Source of the DNA: Tyto alba
Taxonomy: Eukaryota; Chordata; Aves; Strigiformes; Tytonidae
Assembly: GCF_018691265.1 (NCBI RefSeq)
Contig: NW_024881313.1
Coordinates: 6,787,501-6,851,500 of the forward strand
Direction: 5' to 3'
Length of the DNA: 64,000 bases
Notes under the pieces: generated by a model
Seen by the model: the letters and a program-made list of their open reading frames with translations, nothing else
Databases searched by the model: none
Told to the model about the DNA's origin: nothing
Position numbers and translations under genes: made by a program
Part shown: positions 23,201 through 32,840 of the stretch, one piece after another
How positions within the stretch are numbered: the stretch's first letter is position 1
Layout: every line of letters begins with the position of its first letter

Positions 23201-24306
23201 ATATCAAGAATGGGCTTTACTTAGTTCAGAACTCTCATCGAGGTGATTTGATAGCTTTTGAGTAATTTCTGTGTAAGCCAAATTTGTTTCTGGGCTTTCC
23301 TATAAAGTAGAAACTGGAACATTTGAGACATCAGTTCACTGTAAAAGATATAATGAGGTGGTAAAGGAACTAGTGGTAGATAGAAATATGAACACAAAAT
23401 CATAGTATGTACTTTCAGTGTGAATCCTATGCTAGTCTTGCCTAGTGCTGTCTCTTCCGATCTGCAAGCAGAGCTGCAACATATGTTCTTATATGCAGGT
23501 TTTCAGTAGTTTCAGTTCACTCATCCTCTAACACAAAACCAAATGGCTGCTAGCCACAGTGCCAGTACCCATCATGCTGTCGTGGCCCAGGAGAGCTCTC
23601 TGGAGGATGGCTGAGGGTGGCAGTAGTTGCATGGGTCCCTGCCTCTGCATGTGGTGGTGGTGGTGGTCAGCGGGGATGCTCGGGGTGCAGCGGCTCCTCT
23701 GTGTGCCAAGTCCCCCCTGGGGCTGCACAGTGCTTGCTGCAGAGCAAGGGCTTCAAAGCCCCTGTTCCCAGGGATGGGCCTGCTGCCTGGCACAGCTGCT
23801 GTAGCTCACCCCAGGGTGCTGGAGCAGCAGCTGCTCACTTTTTGCTGGCCCTCCCAGCCTGCGGCAGTGTAGTGTTAACAAGAGCTTTGTCAAATGCTTT
23901 TTAAATATCACTAACTGTTGAAGCAGCTGACTTGCTGATCCTTAGTAGCTTCATACAAATCCTAACCCATAGTCAAGATTTTATATGAACCTTTATGGGA
24001 TGAGCCTTAGTTGGTGGAAAGATAGGAGGTGGCATTCCTGCCCATCTCCTGTTGCAGTGGAGATCCCTCAGTTCTGAACACACTGAGCCTGACCCAGTCT
24101 TTGTTTTAGGGAAAACCACCCATATTGAACAACAATATATATACCACCACATCTTTTCAACATGAATTTTTTTGACATCAGAGAAAACCGCTAGTTACAG
24201 AAAACACAAACCCTTCCGTGGTATGGGAGTGAGAGCAGCACATGAGATGCTCAGCTGTGTTCAGAGGAATGGACCGGGGAAATGACTGACTTCACATTTG
24301 CTTTAT
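23201..24306. other. Non-coding DNA with a GC-rich block at 23560-23870
   Basis: No gene recognised. 23560-23870 is GC-rich and contains a GGT run (23651-23667). It gives overlapping 66-95-codon frames in several phases on both strands, a sign of composition rather than coding. The rest is ordinary AT-leaning sequence. Confidence 0.5.
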
Positions 24307-24574
24307 ACCAGTGTCCTGGTTTTGACTGGGATAGTTAACTTTTCTTCTTAGTAGCTAGAATAGTGCCGTGCTTTGGATTCAGCATGGGATTTGGTATGAG
24401 AAGGATGATGATTATACATTGATGTTTTCAGTTATTGCTAAGAAATCAAGGATTTTCCAACTCCCCCTGTCCTGCCTGTGGACAGGTACACAAGAAGCTG
24501 GGAGGGAGCAGAGCCAGAGCAATGGACCCAAACTGGCCAATGGAATATTCCAGATCACATAACGTCAGGCTCAG

Positions 24575-24582
24575 TATATAAA
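24575..24582 (+). promoter_or_regulatory. LTR TATA box with upstream CCAAT
   Basis: TATATAAA about 34 bp after a CCAAT motif (24537-24541), at the position expected for the U3 core promoter of this LTR. Whether it is still active is unknown. Confidence 0.65.
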
Positions 24583-24750
24583 GGAGGGGGCGGCCCGGAA
24601 GGAGAGGGTTCTCTCTTACTTCTGGGATTGAGATTGTGGGATCTTCATATTTTGGTATTGCTAGCCAGGAATCAGTTGGCAGGTGGTGAGCAATCACACT
24701 GTGCATTATTTGTTTGCACTTTCTATTACTGTTATTATTTTATTTCAATC

Positions 24751-24756
24751 ATTAAA
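24751..24756 (+). promoter_or_regulatory. LTR polyadenylation signal ATTAAA
   Basis: An ATTAAA hexamer followed by a T-rich stretch. The same signal and context occur in the related LTR at 58593-58598, which supports its being the R-region polyadenylation signal. Confidence 0.6.
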
Positions 24757-24887
24757 CTGTTTTTTATCTCAGCCTGTGAGTCTCTCCCTACCCCTCCAAT
24801 TCTCTCACCCAGCCCCTGGGTGGTGGAGGGTGAGTGAGCGGCTGCATGGTGTTTGGTGGCTGGCTGGGTTTAAACCATGACAAGCAG

Positions 24888-25792
24888 TTTATAGTCATGG
24901 TGCAGAGTAGTCACTCCCATGTCCATGCAGTGACGGTATCAGGGTTTGCTGGACAATGCCTTCGGTGTCGGTTAGGTAGAATTGGGAATACTAAGAAGTT
25001 GTATCAGGCCAAATTTGTGCACAGATGGTAGGCGATGAAGCAACTTGGAATCTTGGAATAGGGACAAAATAGCCCTACTATCACAGAAATAATGTCAAAA
25101 ATATGTTTTCATTTGCTTGTGGTGAATTCCATGAAAACATTTTTCATTTGGTGTTAGCCCAATTTGTGTGACTAACAGCTAATTAAAAAATAAAAGATGA
25201 AAAAAACTTCTAATAATCTATTAAAAAACAGCTCTCAGGGGATTTAAAGAGGTAATATGTGCTTAATGGAGGACCTAAAGATATAGCTGCATGTAATTAT
25301 GGCAGGAAAAATCTCTCAAAGCTCATATGCAGAGCTTCCTCTAAATGGAAGTCAATAAGGCATCCTTAGGCAGATGGAGGAGATCAGGTTTTACATTACG
25401 TATTTTACATGCCTTCTGATAGGACCCTTCCAGTCCCACTCCTCATGGGGCCACGGGCTTTCTTTTAACCCCAGCTATCCGGGTAAGAGGATCCATCTAT
25501 CAGCCCCCACACAGTTGGCTAATGCGATCAGGACTTCCACTTACTGTCAGCATCGACTCTCCATGGCAGCTGCTTTCCAGCCCCACTGTACCTGAATCTC
25601 TAGGTTTTTTCTGTCTTTTCCCAGCCCTAAAGTTTGGTGGTAGCATAGTCAAAGACCCCCAGCAGTTGTTAGAGAAATAGCCCTTCAATTATTCAGGAAC
25701 TTGGTTTTTAAAGTACTTTTCTTATGCCTCAATCTAGAAATAGTATTTTTTTTTTTATTTTAAAAATCATTAAGTCAATTTAGTATTTAGTT

Positions 25793-25796
<4 letters not shown>
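24888..25796. other. Unique non-coding DNA, nothing seen
   Basis: No gene or element recognised. A T-run lies near 25747-25756. Confidence 0.55.

Positions 25797-25831
<35 letters not shown>
25797..25831. repeat. Poly-T tract (35 T) abutting a CR1 3' end
   Basis: A run of 35 T ending within about 6 bp of the inverted CR1 3' end. A similar arrangement occurs at 5319-5340. Confidence 0.9.
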
Positions 25832-25835
<4 letters not shown>

Positions 25836-25836
25836 A

Positions 25837-26318
25837 GAGATTCACAGAATGGTTTGGGTTGGTAGGGACCTTAAAGATCATCTAGATCCAACCCCCCTGC
25901 CAGGGCCAGGGACACCTTCCACAGGACCAAGTTGTTCCCAGCCCTGTCCAACCTGGCCTTGAACCCTTCCAGGGAGGGGGCAGCCACAGCTGCTCTGGGC
26001 ACCCTGGGCCAGCGCCTCACCCCCCACACAGGGAAGAATTTCTGCCTTATGTCTCATCTAAATCTACCCTCTTTCAGTTTAAAACTGTTACCCCTCACCT
26101 TATCCCTACACTCCCTGATAAAGAGTCCCTCCCCATCTTTCCCCCTTTAAGCACTGGCAGGCTGCTACAAGGCTGAACCCCCCCAACTCTCTCAGCCTGA
26201 CCTCACAGGGGATGTCTCCAGCCCCCTGATCGTCTTCATGGCCTCCTCTGCACCCACTCAAGCTTTTCATGTCCTCCTTATGCTGGGGGCCCCAGAGCTG
26301 GACGCAGCACTCCAGAAC
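25837..26318 (-). mobile_element. CR1 LINE 3' fragment, about 480 bp
   Basis: It opens on the plus strand with the inverted CR1 3' end (CACAGAATGGTTTGGGTTGG) and runs through the GATCCAACCCCCCTGCC block and the CCTTGAACCCTTCCAGGGA block to the CCAGAGCTGGACGCAGCACT block, where recognisable CR1 stops. It is a different CR1 subfamily from the 5.4-kb copy. It retains only the 3' UTR and the last part of ORF2 and is not functional. Confidence 0.92.
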
Positions 26319-26402
26319 CTCTCTGTTTATGAAGCTGCACCTTCGTGCTCCCCTGTACCCCTCACGCTGGGACAAGGGCGAGCTGCGGCAGGGACAAAGG
26401 TG

Positions 26403-26622
26403 CTTTTTTTGTTTGTTTGGTTTTTCTTTTCGTTTTCTTTTTTTTTTTTATTTTTTTATTTTAGTGGTTTTCTTTCTTTTTTTTTTTTTTTTTTTTGTTT
26501 TAGTGGTTTTCTTTTTTTTTTTTTTCTTTGTTTTAGTGTTTTGGGTTGTTTTTTTTTTTTTTTTTGCTTTGTGTGTTTGTTTTTGTTGTTGTTGTTGTTG
26601 TTGTTGTTGTTTGCTTGTTTTT
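26403..26622. repeat. T-rich low-complexity array with GTT microsatellite
   Basis: About 220 bp almost entirely T and G. Three copies of TTTTAGTGgTTTT-like words at 26459, 26498 and 26531 are separated by T runs, suggesting tandem growth of a 33-39-bp unit. A (GTT)n run of about nine units occupies 26585-26611. A 201-codon plus frame through here is an artefact of the array. Confidence 0.9.
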
Positions 26623-26625
26623 TTC

Positions 26626-26800
26626 CCCTCCCGCTGCCCGCGACCGGGCGAAGCCGGGGAGCAGCGGGCGCTAGATGGAGCCCGCTCCCCGCCGGTACCG
26701 GCCCCACCGCCCCGGGTGGTGCCTCCGCATCCGGCTCTCCCTATGGCAACCCATGGGGCTCGCCGGGGGAAAACCTCACCGTGGGAGCCTCCCCTGCCTT
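26626..26800. promoter_or_regulatory. Small CpG island
   Basis: About 175 bp of very GC-rich sequence with roughly 20 CpGs by eye, sharply bounded on the left by the T-rich array. It contains GCCCGCGACCGGGCGAAG and CTATGGCAACCCATGG (the latter resembles an RFX half site). No exon or known promoter is recognised. It could be an unmethylated regulatory islet, or a GC-rich sequence retroposed on the minus strand with the T-rich array as its tail. Confidence 0.5.
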
Positions 26801-29800
26801 CCAGAGTCTTGAGGAGCTAGTGGTTTATTTCTCCGGCAGCTGAAGGGATTCAAAGAGAAGACGAAGCTTAGTTTAATTAAAACCAGAGCGTGCCACCTAT
26901 TGCTAAAGGTAAACAAGGATAATAAACATTTTGGTTTCAACAAAGCAGGTAGCGATGTTATGGTAAGGAGATAGGGATCTAAATATTAAATAGTTATAAA
27001 CAATACTTTAAACAGTACTACTTAAGTACTAATCGCTATTTAAAACACCAGCCCACAGTGACCAACATTTTCAGGAGTGTCTGATGAATCGAGCTACTCA
27101 GCCAAACATATCCTCAGGCTTTGGTTTGTCACAGGATGACTGTTCAGTGGTATGTAATAATTTATCCTCCTTAAAGTATTTCGGGTCAGAAACCAGAATC
27201 ACACATCTCATCAGAACGGGTTGCCCAGGGTGACCGGTGCCCGGGGTGAACCGTGAGCAAGGCAGCTCTCTGGCCCCACACTGAAACACAAATGGGCTTT
27301 GGAAATCTTTCCTTTGAAAGATGTGACCCAGTCACAAAATCTAGGCCAAACTTTATAGAACATTAGCACTAATCGGTAGAGGGAAGAGGAGTTAAAGGGG
27401 GTTGCAAGAAACCTTCCGGACTAATTGAAAAGCATTTTTTGTCCATTTCTCTTCCAATGAATGGGATATAAATGACAGAGGGGGGGGAAAAAAACCTAGG
27501 AAGATTTACTTGACAAAAATGTTAAGTAGACTACATTAACGGAGACCAATAGAAAGGCACTGAATATAAATTAAATTAGAGTTAAGTTCAAAGTTAATAT
27601 TTTCAGCTATGCCCTTTGGTTAAATGCTGAATCATTTATGATCAGAATTGGTGCTTTATTTGTCTCAGCACTCTGAGGTGCTGAGCTCCCTGCTTTATCT
27701 TCAGCTAGAAGTTACTGGAGCTGGTGGGAGGGAAAGAAAAAACATTAAAGTAGTACTGTAATAAAAATTTTAACACAGAAGTAGTATTTTACACATAATT
27801 TAAAATAGAAAACTTCAGAAACATTGGAAATGCATCTGGCTAGTTCTTTCTGTGGCTGGATGGCATCACCCCTGTCCGGTTGTTTGCCTCAACCACTGGA
27901 CAAGTCCTTGGCACTGCTTGATGACAAGTGTGTTCTGGAGGCAGTTTCTAACCAGAGGGGAGATTCAGCAACCCAAGCTACAAATCTAATTTGGTATTGC
28001 AGGAAATCCAAACTTCTAATTTTCTGTAGTCTAAACGTTGGTTTGTATTAAAAAGCTGTGGGTTTGGTTTTGTTTTTGTTGTTTTGTTTGTTTGTAATTA
28101 TGCTTTGGTATGTTGCCTGACTTATTTAAAGGGTATAAATAATATCATAGAAATAGTAAAAATTTCTCACAAAAAGATAAAGCCCTTCAACTACCCATGA
28201 AAAAACTTTTAACAAAATTTGTGTCTAGCCCTGAGATTTGCTACCTTATTTACAAAGATAGTCCTATGCAAACTCTAGGGGAAAGATGAAATTACCATAT
28301 TTTTTAAAGTAGCTACCCAATTATTTGACATTATTGATAAATTAATATAGAAAAAAAAGTGGTGGTTCCTTCTGGGAGACTGGCTAGGAGTGTGCAAAGC
28401 TGGAAAGGTGGCAGCAGGTCCTTGGGCAGACCAGGGCCAGGCTCCATCACTGTCATCACTAATAGAGCTATAAGGTGACTGTTACAGACTGTAGCTGATC
28501 CATTGGTTCCAGATATGCTCAACCATCAGTATGTAGATATGCTAATTTACAGTCTATTACTCAAATTAAAGGATGCTTTTATGTTCCACTAATAGTTCCA
28601 AAACATTATTATTTTCTAGTTAGCAGAAAAGACAAAGCCAGACCCTAAGTGGTGGAGAAGCTTTATTTTTATGTAGTTCTGTGATTACATTCTTGAACAA
28701 TTCTGCATTAATTAAAATGGTTTATAATCCACCAGGACCAGATTTGAATGTCACATGTGCTTAGGCAAAAAATTGTGGTGGAACACAAACCAGTGAGTAA
28801 GTCAGATTAAGCAGAAACTATGTGATGAAGATAGAAAAGAAGTTAAGGTAGGTTGGAAAGCACAAATGAGCTGTGAATAGGGATTTACAGGAATGCTTTA
28901 AGTGGCAATTTGCAATTGGAGCATGTGAGATGACAGAATGTAATATTATAATGTAATGTTACATAGTATACAAATCGGTTCATGTATTATATTGCAGATT
29001 ATAATTATGCCACGTTATTATACCAATTTTATGCATTGTAATATTGCTGTAATTATATAATTGCAGCAAATTATAATGTTACATATCACACTAATACAGA
29101 AGTGATTACGAGCCTAAAGCACATGGAGCAGTGCTGCAAAATTCTGATTTTCCTCCCTTCTTGGAATATTTGGGTGATCCCCACGTAAGGGGACCAAAAT
29201 CAATATATTGTCACTTCACCATCTCACAGTTCTCGCTTGTTTTTCGTCAACTTCTTCTTATCTCTGGCTACATTTAGTGCTAGAAGTACACAAAAGAATG
29301 ACCTGCAGCTGCTAGCTAAAGCCCTGAGTTCCTCTCAGTGGTAAAGCCTCACGCTTGTAATCTTTACAGACCTGGGCTCCTGCTGCAAGGCTGGTTCTAG
29401 GGTGGCTGAAATGGCAGGAGGAACTAGAGGCATATTGTTCTTCTGTCCCTGTTACTCTGTGTAGCTGGTAAACCCTCGGCTGTTGGCTCCCTGTAAGCCT
29501 CCTACTAAGGAAGGTACACTTTGCTCCAGGCACTTAGAATGCATGTATCATTTTTACTGCATGCCTTACATGAAAAGTTGTTATTATTTAAATCTAAGAT
29601 GGCTTGTTAGTAAAACTGTTCAATAAACAGTGCTGCATAATTCATTGCGTACACTGGGAGCTTTTAAGTCTAATGTGCAACATAATGTACTGTGTGCCTT
29701 CAGTGGAATACAAACAAATACAGGTGGTTGTTCTCGTTTTCGGTAGTGTCAGCCAAGTCATTAAAACATTGCTGTTATTATTGTCTTCAGTTCTCTGCTC

Positions 29801-32569
29801 CCAGTCCATGCAGTTTCCCACCTGCAGTCCCCTGCTGGGCTCTCACGTTTCTGGAGAAAATGCAGGTGGAAGATTGCAGCCCTCAGAAATGCGTCCTCAC
29901 TGCTTCATGGTAGGGATGAGGTCCTTGGCCAGATCTTGCTAACATGCTCACTCCCTATGTTTGTCACTGACGTAATTTGCTTACTGTAATGGACTCTTAA
30001 GCTTATATGTTGGGTTATTGAAGGAAAGTGTTCAATTTTAAAATATTTTTTTCTTACATAAGTTAAGAGCTGCCCCCCACATAAACTACTTGAAGACTGT
30101 TTCAGTTGGGAAAGATATTTCTGCTTTCTCCATGATTTCTGTGTTCTTTCAAATAATTTAATTCTTACAGGTCAGAAGCTCCAAAGATATCTGATTAGTG
30201 CTAGAACTCATTGTAATGTTGAGATGATAATATTAAGAGTAGATTAAGATTTAGGTCAGCTATGTTTCTGATGGTGACTGTGAGACAATAGGAAGTTGCC
30301 ATATTCCCAGGACAGAAACTCCAAGGACCATGTTCAGAAAACTTAAACTCTGCTAACTCTGTGAACTGACTATTTCCTATTGCCTGCATGCCTATGTGCT
30401 CGGATCAAAGTAAAAAAAGCAATGAAAATATGAGAACAAGGTCCCTATGGGCTTCCTCTGGGGAGGCAGAACTCAGAACTGCCAAAGTCTGTGAACTGTG
30501 TTTAAGCCAACAAAGCTATTAAGATAATCCAGGCATTCCCACAGAGAATTCTTCTGGAATAGCCTTCTGGTTCATGGCTTGTTCGATTTCTTCTAGCTGA
30601 GTTTTGACACTTCTTTGACAGGTTCTGGAGAGTTGCATCTAGCCTTGTTTGGCTGGTGATGGAGAGTGCTAAAGCCAGGGACCCTGGGGGAGTGCCAGGG
30701 AGGTGAAAAGGGTCAAACTGTGAACGATCCTTGTTAACTCTGCCTCTACAGAGGGAGTGCGCATAAAGGAAGAGGAAAGATTGTGACTGAAGAGATGAAA
30801 ACTAATGTAATTTGTGAAGGAACTCAATGTCTGAACTGTATGTTACTGTTTTGCTTTCTAGTCTCATATATGCCCTCTCATATCTTTTGCTGACATACTA
30901 TACTTCCAGTTTTAAGATGGAGATACTGCTAGGTGAAGCTGCTCAGCAGCTACTGTGTTTCTGACTGCTGTGTTTATGGTCATGCATCCTGCAGATCGCT
31001 GCTGCTGTGTGAGGCAAGCAATGAAGGGGAAAAAAAATACTTTCAGGATGTCATGAAAACCAAACTGTAAATAGCATTGGAAAAGCATCTTTAGAACATT
31101 GGGATTTTGCAGGAAAGTTTAAAAAGTCTGGTTGTGGAACACAGAGACTTAACTTTGATTAGAATTAAATGAGCAATTTCATGCTGGTGAGGGATAGGCA
31201 ATGGTTATTAAATATTCATTTGATCCTTTTCAGAGTGCTTTGATCCTTGCAGAAGTGGAGTTGCGGTAGCAAGGCCTCAGCCATCTATGCATTGGATATT
31301 TATGATATTCTGTTGTGTTGGGTAGTTCTGGTTGCACTACTGAATACTGATTTCCTAGGTGTGTTGCTGCTTCAGTTGCATTCAGGAGAAGAGAGCCAGA
31401 CTGCAGCCCTTTGTCTCTTGGTTCAATTTCCTTGATTGCCTCTCTTCACCTTTCAGAACAGTATTGCATTGATGATGCTTTGTCTGAATGACTTGTATTT
31501 GAAACCTGTCCTTATTATTTTGTTGTTAAAGAGCCTGAGCAGTTGCTGTGTCAAAACCTGCCAGTTTCATGTTGCAGTCAGCAGCAATAGCCATAAGGCA
31601 ATCCAGCAGTTCCTGTGGCCTCATCCAAAATGTGTGATTTGTTTAACACTGCAGTCATGCAAGCAGGCTGTTATAGAAGGACTATGTACAGTCTTCCACC
31701 ACAGCCACGATGGAGGGAAAAACAGAAACGACTCTTCCTTTAGTGAGGCAGCAGTTCATTTATGAAGATGAACTCCCGGACCACATTGCCTCCTTTCCAC
31801 CAAATGCAACGCTTATTGGAAGGAGCTGTCAGATTTGTGCATGAGATTAGTAGACTCTGACAACAGTCTTGGAAATATTGATGCCAGGGTAATGGGAACT
31901 CATAAATAATAACAAAAATTCACGGGAACTTCAAGCACTGAACTGACACTTAAGGAAACACTTAAGCACAGGTTCCCTGACTTCTCACATGAGGGTGCAG
32001 CCCATGGAGCTTACTACCTGGTGGGACAACTAAATTCAGACTGATTTCCCATTCTCTGAATATCTCCTTTTACTCCTAAAGGCAGTATCTTGTCTCCTCT
32101 CACTTCTTTCACCTCCCTAAAATTGTTTATCGTTACTTGCTGTTGGGAAGACAGGAAAAAATAATTTTAACCCACAAATTGCTGAATGAAGATCAAGAAA
32201 ATACTGCTGTGAAGATTGGAGACATTGCTGACATTGTTTATTTTAATTTTCTTTCTAAAATAAGGTCCCCCAACTTCAGGGAAGAAATTAAGATGGCTGA
32301 ACGTAACATTCATAACACACAAAAGGGCCGTTGTCTGAACTGGAACTACGTGTGCTGGGTCGTGGAGTTTTGAATATGTCCAGCTTCTCCAGAGCTGAAA
32401 TGTCCTCACTAAGCTACTATTTTCAAAAAGTTGCTCATGGACCGCTCATAGATGCTGCAGGCTTTCATGTGTCAGTCACTCCTTCACGATGCCAAAAGCA
32501 AGCAGGCCCCCCTGTCTGACGCTGTTGGGAAAAAGCAACGGGTTTTCATCAGCCCTTTACGGAATGATG
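26801..32569. other. Unique non-coding DNA, no gene seen
   Basis: Short frames only (113 codons maximum), with none recognisable. It includes an AT-rich palindromic stretch near 28940-29090, described separately. Nothing else stands out. Confidence 0.5.
29044..29069. repeat. AT-rich palindrome, 26 bp
   Basis: TTGCTGTAATTATA pairs with its near-perfect inverse ending GCAGCAA, with one mismatched pair. It sits in about 150 bp of AT-rich sequence with repeated ATAATGTTACATA-like words at about 28950 and 29070. Confidence 0.75.
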
Positions 32570-32840
32570 GTACCGTAAGCGTCGTCTGCAGTGATAACGC
32601 ACTGTGGGCTCAAATCTCTCTCTAGTTTTCAGCTGGATCAGTTTTTCAGCCTGGTCCGCTGCGAATGGTGGCGCTGGCAGCAGAGAGGCGACAGCGGCGT
32701 CCGGGAGCAGGGGACTCTGGCTCTCCTTTCGTGGCCACCAGCTTATGTCAACCGAAGGAGCTGGTGGGCCTGTGACTGCACGCTTGTGATGGCCACAGGC
32801 GAGCCAACCCCGTATCGAGTGTTGCACGTGTCTAAAAGTG
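32570..32840. other. CpG-rich islet
   Basis: About 270 bp with roughly 20 CpGs by eye, in CpG-poor surroundings. Frames of 92-95 codons are open on both strands, typical of GC-rich DNA, and none has a domain I know. It could be a short exon, a regulatory island or an unrecognised repeat; I cannot choose between them. Confidence 0.45.

Larger units (their letters stand above)
24312..24882 (+). mobile_element. Solo LTR (bird ERV, TGTCCTGG class), 571 bp
   Basis: It begins TGTCCTGGTTTTGACTGGGA and ends with the GGTTTAAACCATGACA type of end found in a very common bird ERV LTR class. It has a plausible U3 promoter: CCAAT at 24537-24541 and TATATAAA at 24575-24582, followed by an ATTAAA polyadenylation signal at 24751-24756. 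Flanks ACCAG (24307-24311) and AGCAG (24883-24887) would be a 5-bp duplication with one mismatch, which suits an ERVL-like class. There is no primer-binding site or internal coding region, so it is a solo LTR. It is homologous to the LTR at 58232-58722 by shared ends, promoter layout and R-U5 words. Confidence 0.88.

Noticed and set aside
26238..26843. 201-codon plus frame and its overlapping 183-codon frame
   Set aside because: It starts in inverted CR1, runs through the T-rich array (giving a string of F/L) and ends in the CpG islet. It is composition, not a gene.
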